From CAZEJS01 sp964512645 (GTDB lineage Bacteria > Actinomycetota > Geothermincolia > Fen-727 > Anoxymicrobiaceae), in the NCBI GenBank assembly GCA_964512645.1, contig CAZEJS010000021.1:1-53181 (forward strand): a DNA stretch of 53,181 nucleotides, written 5' to 3'. Numbering within the stretch: position 1 is the stretch's first letter; each line of letters opens with the position of its first letter. Position numbers and translations under genes: made by a program. Below the pieces are notes generated by a model, which saw only the letters and a program-made list of their open reading frames with translations, was not told where the DNA came from and searched no databases. Positions 34,879 through 43,374 of the stretch are shown piece after piece.

Positions 34879-34907
34879 TTGACGGGCGCAAGGGGCCGCT
34901 CGATACT
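34879..34907 (+). promoter_or_regulatory. clpB promoter
   Basis: -35 TTGACG (34879-34884), 17-bp spacer, -10 GATACT (34902-34907). Leader of about 77 nt. No full HAIR or CIRCE element is visible. Confidence 0.6.
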
Positions 34908-34990
34908 GAATACCGCACGGCGCCTCGCCGGCCGCATTGACGCATCGGGGGTCCGGGTCCGCCGGACGGACGAGGTCAGGGGGGAGAGGA

Positions 34991-37582
34991 ATGATCGAGC
35001 CGGACAGGCTGACGGTGAAGGCCCAGCAGGCCCTGGGCCAGGCGCAGTCGCTCGCCTCGGGGTTGCAGCACCAGGAGGTGGACGTTGAGCACCTCCTCCT
35101 GGCGCTGGTGGGGCAGGCCGAAGGGGTGATAACCCCTCTCCTGCAGAAGCTCGGGGTGAGCCCCGCGGCGCTCGAGGACGCCCTCCGCCGCGAGCTGGAG
35201 TCACGGCCGAAGATCAGCGGTACCCGGGGGCAGTACGCCTCCACCGCTCTCGACCGGGCCCTCGACGAGTCCTGGCGGATCGCGCAGAACTTCAAGGACG
35301 AGTACGTGAGCACCGAACACATGCTGCTCGGCATCCTCGCCTCGCCCGGGCGCTCCTCGCAGATACTGGCCGACTTCGGGGTGACCGCCGACGACGTCCT
35401 GGCCGCGCTCGCGGAGATACGGGGCTCGCAGCGGGTCACCGACCAGAACCCGGAGGAGAAGTACCAGGCCCTCGAGCGCTTCGCCCGGGACCTCACCTCC
35501 GAGGCGCGCAGGGGAAAGCTGGACCCGGTCATCGGCAGGGACGACGAGATAAGGCGGGTCATCCAGGTCCTTTCCAGGCGGACCAAGAACAACCCGGTGC
35601 TCATCGGCGACCCCGGCACCGGCAAGACCGCCATCGCCGAGGGCCTGGCGCGGCGCATCGTCGACGGCGACGTCCCCGAGGGGCTCAAGGGCAAGAGGCT
35701 CATGGGCCTCGACATCGGCTCGATGATCGCCGGCGCCAAGTACAGGGGCGAGTTCGAGGACAGGCTCAAGGCGGTGCTCAAGGAGATCGACCAGGCCGAG
35801 GGGGAGGTCATCCTCTTCATCGACGAGATGCACACGCTGGTGGGGGCGGGGGCGGCCGAGGGCGCCATCGACGCGTCCAACATGCTCAAGCCGGCGCTGG
35901 CGCGCGGCGAGCTCCACGCGGTCGGCGCCACCACCCTCGACGAGTACCGCAAGTATGTCGAGAAGGACGCGGCGCTCGAGCGCAGGTTCCAGCCCATCAT
36001 GGTCAACGAGCCGTCGGTGGAGGACACCGTATCCATACTCCGCGGCCTCAAGGAACGGTACGAGGTGCACCACGGGGTGCGGGTGCAGGACTCCGCGCTG
36101 GTGGCCGCGGCTGTGCTCTCCGACCGGTACATAACCGACAGGTTCCTGCCGGACAAGGCGATAGACCTCATCGACGAGGCGGCCAGCCGGCTCCGCATCG
36201 AGATAGACAGCATGCCCACCGAGGTCGACGAGGTGGAGCGGCGGATGAAGCAGCTCGAGATCGAGCGGGAGGCCCTCAAGAAAGAGACGGACGAGGCCAG
36301 CGGCGAGAGGCTGGAGAGGCTGGAGAAGGAACTCGCCGACCTCAAGGAGGAGAACGAGGAGCTGCTGGCCCACTGGCAGAACGAGAAGGCCGCCATCTCC
36401 AGGATAAGGGAGCTAAACGAGCGCATGGAGGAGCTCCGCTACGAGGAGCAGGCCGCCGAGCGCGAAGGCGACCTGGAGAAGGCCGCCGAGATAAGGTACG
36501 GGACCCTGGTGGACGCCGGGCGCCGCATGGAGGAGGAGAACGCCAGGCTTGCCGAGCTGCAGAAGGACCGCAAGATGCTCAAGGAGGAGGTCGACGAGGA
36601 GGACGTCTCCGAGGTCGTCGCCAAGTGGACCGGCATCCCCGTCTCCCGCCTGATGGAGGGCGAGGTCGAGAAGCTGATCAGGATGGAGGACCGGCTCCGC
36701 GAGCGCGTGGTGGGGCAGGACGAGGCAATATCGACCGTCTCCAACGCCATTCGCCGGGCCCGCGCAGGGCTCCAGGACCCCGACAGGCCCATAGCCTCGT
36801 TCATCTTCCTCGGGCCGACGGGGGTGGGCAAGACGGAGCTGGCGCGCGCCCTCGCGGAGTTCCTCTTCGACGACGAACGCGCGATGGTGCGGCTGGACAT
36901 GAGCGAGTACATGGAGAAACACACCGTCTCGCGCCTGATAGGTGCGCCCCCCGGCTACGTCGGCTACGAGGAAGGGGGGCAGCTCACCGAGGCGGTCCGC
37001 AGGAGACCTTACACGGTGGTGCTGCTGGACGAGATAGAGAAGGCGCACGAGGACGTCTTCAACATACTGCTGCAGATCATGGACGACGGCAGGCTGACCG
37101 ACGGCCACGGGCGCACGGTGGACTTCAAGAACGCGCTGGTCATCATGACTTCCAACGTGGGAAGCCACTCTCTCACGCTATCCGAGGGGTTCGACCGCGG
37201 GGAGGCCGAGGGCGTGGTGATGGAGGAGCTCCGGGCGAGGTTCCGGCCGGAGTTCCTGAACCGCGTGGACGAGATCCTGATCTTCAACCCCCTGGGCATC
37301 GAGGACATCCGCCACATCGTGGACATCCAGGTGCGGCTGCTCGCTGGCAGGCTGGAGGACAGGAAGGTGGGGATAGAGCTCACCGACGGGGCGAAGGACC
37401 TCCTGGCGGAGAAAGGCTTCGACCCGTTCTACGGGGCCAGGCCCCTGAAGAGGGTCATCCAGAGAGAGATACAGGACGCCCTGGCGCTGAAGATACTCAA
37501 CGGAGACGTGGCGGAGGGCGACGACGTCCTGGTCACGGCGAGCGGCGGCAATATCGAGTTCGAGGTCCGGACAGGCGCCTGA
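34991..37582 (+). CDS. clpB: ClpB disaggregase
   Basis: 863 residues, the usual length. Clp-N domain (1-145), NBD1 with Walker A GDPGTGKT (206-213), the coiled-coil middle domain (about 410-525), which separates ClpB from ClpA/ClpC, NBD2 with GPTGVGKT (608-615), and the C-terminal D2-small domain. Threads aggregated proteins through the hexamer pore with DnaK, in the cytoplasm. The pore-loop region KYRGEFEDRLKAV follows NBD1. ATG at 34991 directly after GGGGAGAGGA. Confidence 0.97.
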   Translation: MIEPDRLTVKAQQALGQAQSLASGLQHQEVDVEHLLLALVGQAEGVITPLLQKLGVSPAALEDALRRELESRPKISGTRGQYASTALDRALDESWRIAQNFKDEYVSTEHMLLGILASPGRSSQILADFGVTADDVLAALAEIRGSQRVTDQNPEEKYQALERFARDLTSEARRGKLDPVIGRDDEIRRVIQVLSRRTKNNPVLIGDPGTGKTAIAEGLARRIVDGDVPEGLKGKRLMGLDIGSMIAGAKYRGEFEDRLKAVLKEIDQAEGEVILFIDEMHTLVGAGAAEGAIDASNMLKPALARGELHAVGATTLDEYRKYVEKDAALERRFQPIMVNEPSVEDTVSILRGLKERYEVHHGVRVQDSALVAAAVLSDRYITDRFLPDKAIDLIDEAASRLRIEIDSMPTEVDEVERRMKQLEIEREALKKETDEASGERLERLEKELADLKEENEELLAHWQNEKAAISRIRELNERMEELRYEEQAAEREGDLEKAAEIRYGTLVDAGRRMEEENARLAELQKDRKMLKEEVDEEDVSEVVAKWTGIPVSRLMEGEVEKLIRMEDRLRERVVGQDEAISTVSNAIRRARAGLQDPDRPIASFIFLGPTGVGKTELARALAEFLFDDERAMVRLDMSEYMEKHTVSRLIGAPPGYVGYEEGGQLTEAVRRRPYTVVLLDEIEKAHEDVFNILLQIMDDGRLTDGHGRTVDFKNALVIMTSNVGSHSLTLSEGFDRGEAEGVVMEELRARFRPEFLNRVDEILIFNPLGIEDIRHIVDIQVRLLAGRLEDRKVGIELTDGAKDLLAEKGFDPFYGARPLKRVIQREIQDALALKILNGDVAEGDDVLVTASGGNIEFEVRTGA

Positions 37583-37587
37583 AGCGC

Positions 37588-38061
37588 TTACCGGTGGCGC
37601 TCCGAGTGCGGCAGGAGTATCGCCAGCGCTATGTAGCCGGCCAGGGTCACCAGCACCACGATGTGCACCGGTATGATCCACTTGAGGCCGGGGATGATAG
37701 CCATTATCCCGGTGGCGAGCGCCACCACCAGGAGCAGGGCTATCACCCTGTTGCGCCTGGCCTCCATCTGTCGCTGCCGCCTGGAGCTGGGGTAGGGGAC
37801 GAAGCTCTCGGAATGGTCGTCCACCTGCTCGGTGTAATGACTGCGCCGCACGTTGACGTACGGTTCGGGCTCGGAGGAACGCGAATAAGCGTACTGGCCC
37901 GAGCCTCTGTAGTTGTGTGTGCTTATGGCCAGGGCGGCCATGCCGCGGCGGAAGTCCGAGACAGTGCTTGCAGGTGAATCGAGTGCCCGCTCCTTCAGAA
38001 ATCCCGGCACGAACAGGAGCCCCGCCGAAAGCATCAGGAGCAGTAGCAGCAGAATTTCCAA
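37588..38061 (-). CDS. Small membrane protein, function unknown
   Basis: 157 residues: an N-terminal membrane helix (1-20), a hydrophilic stretch rich in Ser, Arg and Tyr (25-100), and two C-terminal helices (about 104-125 and 130-150). No family recognised. TTG start with GGGGATGGG upstream. It has its own good promoter and is convergent with clpB (5 bp between stops). Confidence 0.65.
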   Translation of the reverse strand: MEILLLLLLMLSAGLLFVPGFLKERALDSPASTVSDFRRGMAALAISTHNYRGSGQYAYSRSSEPEPYVNVRRSHYTEQVDDHSESFVPYPSSRRQRQMEARRNRVIALLLVVALATGIMAIIPGLKWIIPVHIVVLVTLAGYIALAILLPHSERHR

Positions 38062-38117
38062 AAGCCCATCCCCTCAGTGCCCATCGTGCATCACTACTAC
38101 ATATTGATGTCTCGGGG

Positions 38118-38146
38118 ATATTAGCACACAAGATAAGGTGAATCAA
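38118..38146 (-). promoter_or_regulatory. Promoter of the small membrane protein gene
   Basis: -35 TTGATT (38146-38141), 17 bp, -10 TAATAT (38123-38118), with an extended TGC before the -10. Leader of about 50 nt. Confidence 0.7.
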
Positions 38147-38422
38147 GAGGGTTAACGGTCAAATCCGAAGGTTTTTCGGTAGCCAGAGGGAGCCGGTATC
38201 GCAGAAAATGGCTTGTTAATAGGATAAATTAGAGTTGTTGGAGTTGATAATTATCTCTATATTTTTTTTTGAAAAGATCTTTGCACAGTTGTATCGATTG
38301 AGTTAATTGTACGCTTTTGTGACTGGCCGCCCGGAACAGGCTCCCCGCCGGGAGCGTCTCAAGGTGAACAAGCCGCTTCGAGGCCGGTGCTTCGCGGGCG
38401 CGGGACGTCTCCGGCGAAGAAG
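38147..38422. other. AT-rich intergenic block
   Basis: About 38160-38330 is strikingly AT-rich against a GC-rich background. It includes GATAATTATC (a perfect palindrome near 38244), a run of nine T (near 38262) and several TTG-starting -35-like hexamers. The right part holds a GCTCCC-CGCC-GGGAGC hairpin (near 38340). I see no open frame of note and cannot match it to a known riboswitch. Confidence 0.4.
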
Positions 38423-38451
38423 TTGCCGGGGGTTGCCCGACGAATTAATAT
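38423..38451 (+). promoter_or_regulatory. Promoter of the LCP gene
   Basis: -35 TTGCCG (38423-38428), 17 bp, -10 TAATAT (38446-38451). Leader of about 30 nt. Confidence 0.6.
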
Positions 38452-38488
38452 ATAGGCCGGTTTTCGGACGTACCTGGCGGAAGGCGCG

Positions 38489-39973
38489 ATGGGAAAGCAC
38501 TCGGCGAAACGCGTTTCATACTGGGAAGCCCGCGGGCGCAGGCGCGACCTGCGGAAGAGCGCGAGCGCTAAGGCCAAGGGCCCGAAAAGGCGCAAGCCGT
38601 ACGGGCTGTACTGGTTCGTGGCGTTCTTCGTAATCGGCATAGCTATCGGCGGAGCGCTGGGTTTCTACTACAGGCCCATCGCCAAGCTGGCCGCCAGGGT
38701 CTACCTCTCGGTGAAAGTGAAGAAGTCGCACGTCACCGGCGAGGAGGGGAAGAAGGTGGCGCGGGCGCTCCACCCCGTTTCCAGCGATCCCGACAAGAGC
38801 GTGAACACGCTCATACTGGGAAGCGACGCCGGGAGCAACAAGGGCGAGGGCGGCTACTGCCGCAGCGACGTGATGATGCTGGTCTGCCTGCAGGAGCGCG
38901 ACAAGAGGGCCGTGGTCATCTCCATCCCCCGGGACACCAAGACCGAGATGGCGGGTCACGGCACGATCAAGATCAACGCGGCGCACTCGTTCCAGGGTCC
39001 CTCGGGGGCGATCCAGGCGGTACAGAATCTCCTGGGAATCGAGGTCAACCACTTCATCAGCATGCAGTTCGAGGGGTTCAAGAAGATCGTGGACGCCATC
39101 GGCGGGGTCCCCATACACCTCAACCAGGCGATCAACGACCCGCACGCCGGGTACCTCCCGGCCGGGGACCTGCTGCTCGACGGGGAGCAGGCGCTCGTGG
39201 TGGTCCGCAGCAGGCGGCTGCCCAACGGGGACATCGACAGGATCAAGAGCCAGCAGGCGTTCATCAAGGCCCTGATCGCGAAGGCCGAATCGCAGAAAAG
39301 CGTCTGGAAGGCCAACCAACTGGTGGACATCGTCACCGAGAACTGCAAGATGGACTACACCGCGGGCCAGCTCATGGACCTCGCCCAGGAGCTCCAGGAC
39401 TTCAAGGTGGAGAGCGCGCAGTTCGTCACCGTGCCCGGCGACGCGAAGTACATGAGCGGCGTGAGTTACTTCGTCGCGGACACGGCGATGATCGCCAGGC
39501 TCGCCGCGGAGGTCAAGGCCGATACCCGGATATCGCCCGGCCTGCTTGCCAGGCTCGCGTCGGACGACACCAGGAGGGTGGAGGAACTCAACGCGCCGAA
39601 CGCCGACGTCATCAGCGTCTTGAGCGGCCACAAGTCATCGGCCTGGGCGGTGCCGACGGTAGCCGAGGAGCTCAGGTTGATGGGCCACCAGAAGGTGTAC
39701 GAAGGAAGCACCAAGGAGCCGCTGGCCAGGACGACCATCTACTACCGCAGGGAGGCCAAGGAGAACTGCGGGGCCATGCTCCAGGCGGTCCCGGAGTTCG
39801 AGGGGGCTGACGTGGTCCAGAACGACGAGATACCGAGCCGGTACAACTCGCCTGTAGTCGTTGTGCTCGGCCAGGGCTTCGATACCCCCAACATGGTGTC
39901 CATCTACGGCAGGATCTGCCGGCCCGCGTTCGACTTCAAGGACCTGGGCAGGAAGGTCGACTCCTTCTCGTAG
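38489..39973 (+). CDS. LytR-CpsA-Psr (LCP) family glycopolymer transferase
   Basis: 494 residues. Basic cytoplasmic N-terminus, one membrane helix (about 47-68), the LCP domain (about 105-265: NTLILGSDA, RSDVMMLV, ISIPRDTKTEM, AIGGVPIHL, RSRRLPNGDIDRI) and a C-terminal LytR_C domain (about 370-470). It transfers undecaprenyl-linked glycopolymers to peptidoglycan on the outer face of the membrane. The Asp and Arg residues for the metal-pyrophosphate site are present. GGAAGG precedes the ATG. Tail to tail with the cpaB-like gene. Confidence 0.92.
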   Translation: MGKHSAKRVSYWEARGRRRDLRKSASAKAKGPKRRKPYGLYWFVAFFVIGIAIGGALGFYYRPIAKLAARVYLSVKVKKSHVTGEEGKKVARALHPVSSDPDKSVNTLILGSDAGSNKGEGGYCRSDVMMLVCLQERDKRAVVISIPRDTKTEMAGHGTIKINAAHSFQGPSGAIQAVQNLLGIEVNHFISMQFEGFKKIVDAIGGVPIHLNQAINDPHAGYLPAGDLLLDGEQALVVVRSRRLPNGDIDRIKSQQAFIKALIAKAESQKSVWKANQLVDIVTENCKMDYTAGQLMDLAQELQDFKVESAQFVTVPGDAKYMSGVSYFVADTAMIARLAAEVKADTRISPGLLARLASDDTRRVEELNAPNADVISVLSGHKSSAWAVPTVAEELRLMGHQKVYEGSTKEPLARTTIYYRREAKENCGAMLQAVPEFEGADVVQNDEIPSRYNSPVVVVLGQGFDTPNMVSIYGRICRPAFDFKDLGRKVDSFS

Positions 39974-39985
39974 GAACGAGCAGGT

Positions 39986-40672
39986 TCAGCCGCCGTTGCC
40001 CGCCGGGTGTTCTCCGGTTTCTCCGGGGCAGAGCGAGACGGAGATCTCGCCGGAGCAGGCCGCCTGGGCCAGCAGCTCCGCTTCGGCCGGACAGACCAGC
40101 AGAGTTATCGACTGGGCCTCGAGCCCACCATCCCCGGATTCACCCCGCGGTCCTCCCGTCAGGCTGAGGACGAGGCGGCCGGAAAGCAGGGTGGCCGTCA
40201 CCGGAGGGTCGCCGTTGGTCGCCAGTACGTCCACCCTGTCGCCGGGCCTCAGCTCCGAGCAGCCGGCGGCGACCCTGGACAACTGGATGGAGTAGGCCCT
40301 GAGGCCGGCGGGGATGCGGGAGGCCATGTTGGCGGCCCCGCGACCGCCGGCGATCGAAGCGGCGGTGACCGGCTCGCCCTTACCGATGAAGCGCAGGGCG
40401 CGGGAGCCGACTATGTCTTCTTTCTTGCGGACGGCGCCCGGAACGACGTAATCGGCGGGTATGTCTCGCGTCGCAAGCATGCCGGGAGTTATCGGCGCAC
40501 CCATCGGGATGTCCCGGCGCGCCACGGACACGGCGACGGAGCGGCCTCCCTTCTGCGGGCCGAAGGCCCCGGATGCGAAACCGAGGAGCATCAACCCGGC
40601 AATGATGGCGAAGGCGGCGCCGATGGCGGTGCTCAGGCCCGGCCTGGAGCGAAGTCGCTGGAAGATCTGCAT
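39986..40672 (-). CDS. CpaB/RcpC-like SAF-domain pilus assembly protein
   Basis: 228 residues. N-terminal membrane helix (about 14-38), then a SAF domain (VAVARRDIPMGAPITPGMLATRDIP in two parts, about 48-110) and the RcpC region (SIQLSRVAAGCSELRPGDRVDVLAT). This is the periplasmic/outer-face component of Flp (Tad) pili. No cpaE, cpaF or tadBC is present in the window, so it is an orphan. ATG 40672 with AAGGGA upstream; the longer upstream frame would begin before the promoter and is rejected. Confidence 0.85.
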   Translation of the reverse strand: MQIFQRLRSRPGLSTAIGAAFAIIAGLMLLGFASGAFGPQKGGRSVAVSVARRDIPMGAPITPGMLATRDIPADYVVPGAVRKKEDIVGSRALRFIGKGEPVTAASIAGGRGAANMASRIPAGLRAYSIQLSRVAAGCSELRPGDRVDVLATNGDPPVTATLLSGRLVLSLTGGPRGESGDGGLEAQSITLLVCPAEAELLAQAACSGEISVSLCPGETGEHPAGNGG

Positions 40673-40753
40673 GGCGTTCCCTTTTCTCGCGGGGAGAGGT
40701 GTCCTGGTGGCGGTCCGCGGAGAGGGGGTCGGGCCGCCGGGCGTTGCAAGCAG

Positions 40754-40782
40754 ATGATAAGCAATACAGGCAATGCCGTCAA
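40754..40782 (-). promoter_or_regulatory. Promoter of the cpaB-like gene
   Basis: -35 TTGACG (40782-40777), 17 bp, -10 TATCAT (40759-40754). Leader of about 75 nt. Confidence 0.75.
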
Positions 40783-40826
40783 GTGAGGCCGTTCCCCTGT
40801 CACACCCCGGTGCTACCATCGAGAGC

Positions 40827-41108
40827 ATGAAAGCACTTGCGAGGACGAGCGGGATCACACTGCTGCTGGCGGTGTGCTGCCACGGCGCCGGGGGCCTCGC
40901 GTCGTGGGCCGTCGTCACCGTCGCGGCGCTGGCCCTCTGCGCGCTATTCGTGTCGTCCGCCAGGCTGGGCTATTTCGACTCCGGGCGCGAGCATGGCCCC
41001 GCCGCGCAGGTGGTCCGCCTGGAGACGACCCGGGCCGGGAGCGGGGAGTGGGTCCCCCGGGAGCGATGTGCCCTGCCTGCGACCGGATCAGCCGTCAGAG
41101 GTCGATGA
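40827..41108 (+). CDS. Possible small membrane protein
   Basis: 93 residues with one or two hydrophobic helices (about 8-50). GC-rich third positions over most of its length support coding, but the last part overlaps the convergent ThiF-like gene by 14 bp and looks less typical. No recognisable family; weak ribosome binding site. Confidence 0.4.
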   Translation: MKALARTSGITLLLAVCCHGAGGLASWAVVTVAALALCALFVSSARLGYFDSGREHGPAAQVVRLETTRAGSGEWVPRERCALPATGSAVRGR

Positions 41109-41952
41109 GCTCGAAGGTCCAGTCGGCGGAATCCATGTAAAGCATGCGGCCCCTGAGCGTCTCGCCCTCACCGACCAGCACCTTGACAGCTTCTTGAACC
41201 TGGATGGCGGCGCAGAGCAGCGGGGTGGTCGCGGGGTTCCCCGTCTCCAGCTCGATGCCCCGCCCGCCGGCCGATCCCCCGTACGGCGCGAAGCCTTCGA
41301 GCCCCGCCTCACCGGGGTAAACGGTCGTCACCTGGAGCGAGGTGCCGGCGATCGCCCCGTGCACCATCACCACGCCGGCGGCGGCGCAGGCGGCCTGGAG
41401 GGCCCGCCGGTCGTCGAGGTTGTCCAGCGCGTCTATCGCTGCGCCGCACCCGTGGAGGAGGTCCGGGAGGTTGTGCCGGTCCGCCGCCACCGCCCTCGCC
41501 TCGACGTCCACCTCCGGGTTTATGTATCGAAGCCTCTCGCCGGCGACCAGGACCTTGGGGCGTCCGATGACGTCGGTGCAGCAGAAGTTCTGCCTGTTGA
41601 GGTTGGTCTCCTCGAACACGTCGGGGTCGGCGAGCACGATCGCGCCGACCCCGGACCTCGCGAGAAGCTCGACCGCCCCGCCGCCGAGGCCGCCCGCTCC
41701 CACCACCAGCACCCTGGAGCGGAGCAGGCGGGCCTGCCCGGCGGTTCCCAGCGTGCCGACGTTCTTCAAGTACCTGAGCGGGACGATGCCGTTTTCCAGC
41801 GCGATGACGGAGACCTCGCGGAGCGTGAGCCCGTGCTCGCGCGCGGCGCTCTCGACCGATTCGTACGACAGGCAGGGTACGGTGGCGCCGCCCTCGAGAC
41901 GACGGACGGCCAGGCCCTCGAGGGACGCGACCACGTCCGGTGTTGCGCCCAT
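41095..41952 (-). CDS. ThiF/MoeB-like E1 adenylyltransferase
   Basis: 285 residues. Nucleotide-binding VLVVGAGGLGG (near 80-90), ADPDVFEETNLNRQ with the conserved D, N and R, and a Lys in GRPKVLVAG. It would adenylate the C-terminal glycine of its partner. The two CxxC zinc pairs and CYRC-type segment seen in typical MoeB/ThiF are absent. An N-terminal extension of about 70 residues precedes the fold. The ATG directly follows the TAG of the GG-ending protein, with GGAGG across the junction, so the pair is coupled. Confidence 0.85.
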   Translation of the reverse strand: MGATPDVVASLEGLAVRRLEGGATVPCLSYESVESAAREHGLTLREVSVIALENGIVPLRYLKNVGTLGTAGQARLLRSRVLVVGAGGLGGGAVELLARSGVGAIVLADPDVFEETNLNRQNFCCTDVIGRPKVLVAGERLRYINPEVDVEARAVAADRHNLPDLLHGCGAAIDALDNLDDRRALQAACAAAGVVMVHGAIAGTSLQVTTVYPGEAGLEGFAPYGGSAGGRGIELETGNPATTPLLCAAIQVQEAVKVLVGEGETLRGRMLYMDSADWTFELIDL

Positions 41953-42192
41953 CTAGCCTCCGGATATGGAAGGGATTATCGCCACGGCGTCACCGTGGGA
42001 AAGGACGGTGTCCACCGGCCGGCGCCTCTTGTTGACGGTGATGGAACCGACGAGCGCCGCGGGCACTCCCACCATCTCCACCAGGCCGCCCGCGGTGATG
42101 CCGTCGGGCACCGTCAGCCTGAACGTCGTGGACTCGAGCGGCGGTTTCGCTTTTCTGGTGAGGATTGTGGCTACCTTGACGTCGATCTCCAT
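41953..42192 (-). CDS. ThiS/MoaD-like sulfur carrier
   Basis: 79 residues, ubiquitin-like fold ending in SISGG, the diglycine tail that is adenylated and thiocarboxylated. TVPDGITAGGLVE and SITVNKRRRPVDTVLSHGDAVAIIP are typical of the family. AAGGGG precedes the ATG. Its E1 partner follows immediately. Thiamin, molybdopterin or another sulfur transfer is possible; no thiamin or molybdopterin biosynthesis genes are adjacent. Confidence 0.88.
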   Translation of the reverse strand: MEIDVKVATILTRKAKPPLESTTFRLTVPDGITAGGLVEMVGVPAALVGSITVNKRRRPVDTVLSHGDAVAIIPSISGG

Positions 42193-42221
42193 CTGTCCCC
42201 TTCGCTGTCACGGGGCCGCCC

Positions 42222-43361
42222 TCAAGCGCCGGTGCCGACCCTCGCCTTAATGTATCCCAACAGGGCGTCGGCTGTCAGTACGCCCTCTACGCGGCCGTCC
42301 CTCATCACCAGGAGGAGCGCCCCCGGGCGCGTCGCCCGCTTGAGTACCCTGTCCAGGCTGTCGTCGGGGTCTACCACCATCTCTTCGTCGAGGGGGCGCG
42401 CCACCCTCGCCGCGTCGAGAACGTCCCACTCCGACGGGTTCACTGAGGTGAGGTCGTCCCTGCCGACGATGCCGGTGACCAGACCGTTCCCGTCCACGAC
42501 CGGGAAAGCCGGCAGGTGGTAGACGTTGAAGTACTGCGTCATAAGCACGGTCAGGGAGGTGTCCTCGACCACCGCGGGGATCGGCGGCTGCATCAGGTCC
42601 CGCACCCTGGTGTCGGCGACGGCCACGCGGTAGAGCGTCTGCCTGTAGGAGGCCCTTGAAAGCTGGAAGACGAACACCGCGATGAGGACCAGCCAGAGCC
42701 CGCCGAGCTGCCCGATCGCGGTCATGTATATACCCAGGCCGACCAGGAGGACGGCAATGACCTGGCCCCCCGTGCTGGCGGCCCTGGTGGCCTTGCGCAG
42801 GTCGCCGGTGATCTTCCAGATTATAGCCCTGAGCACCCGGCCGCCGTCGAGCGGGAAGCCCGGCAGCATGTTGAACAGCGCCACGAAAGCGTTGATGTAG
42901 AAGAGGAAATAGAGCGGGGCGACCCAGACCACGCTGCTCGACGGCAGGGCGGCCACCAGGCGGTACAGCCCGTAGAAGGCGCCCGCGAGCGCGAATGACA
43001 TCAGCGGCCCGGCGGCGGCCATCTTCAACTCGGTCCCGGCGTCGGGGACGTCCTCGCTCATCTCGGCCACGCCCCCGAAGAGAAACAGTGTAATCCTGTT
43101 GATGCGGAGCCCGTTCCTCATGGCCACGATGCTGTGCGACAGTTCGTGGGCCAGCAGGCAGGCGAAGAACACCGCCGCGGTGGCGAAACCGAAAACCCAC
43201 GCCGGGGCGCCGGAAGGGAAGTCCCGGCCCCGGAACGAGGTGGCCCGCAGCGCCTCGGTCAGGGACACCCCGACGAGGACGAATATCAGCAGCCAGGTGG
43301 GGTTTATCAGGATGTCGATCCCCAGCAGCCTGGCGATCCTTATTCCACCGCGCGGGAACAC
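42222..43361 (-). CDS. Site-2 protease (M50) with CBS pair
   Basis: 379 residues. Intramembrane zinc metalloprotease: HELSH (H72, E73, H76) in one helix and FPLDGG (D172) in another, six or so membrane helices to about 235, then a CBS pair (about 250-375) that may sense adenosyl ligands. Members with CBS domains form the SpoIVFB/Rip3 group. GTG start with GGGAGG 5 nt upstream. It lies between PfkB kinase and the sulfur carrier genes; the CBS domains could link it to the adenosine-related enzymes beside it. Confidence 0.92.
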   Translation of the reverse strand: MFPRGGIRIARLLGIDILINPTWLLIFVLVGVSLTEALRATSFRGRDFPSGAPAWVFGFATAAVFFACLLAHELSHSIVAMRNGLRINRITLFLFGGVAEMSEDVPDAGTELKMAAAGPLMSFALAGAFYGLYRLVAALPSSSVVWVAPLYFLFYINAFVALFNMLPGFPLDGGRVLRAIIWKITGDLRKATRAASTGGQVIAVLLVGLGIYMTAIGQLGGLWLVLIAVFVFQLSRASYRQTLYRVAVADTRVRDLMQPPIPAVVEDTSLTVLMTQYFNVYHLPAFPVVDGNGLVTGIVGRDDLTSVNPSEWDVLDAARVARPLDEEMVVDPDDSLDRVLKRATRPGALLLVMRDGRVEGVLTADALLGYIKARVGTGA

Positions 43362-43374
43362 GCACGCCTCCCGG

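Noticed and set aside
34878..34892. CTTG-N7-CAAG near the clpB promoter as an HspR (HAIR) site
   Set aside because: The HAIR consensus needs CTTGAGT-N7-ACTCAAG; here the half-sites are only four bases and the spacing differs.
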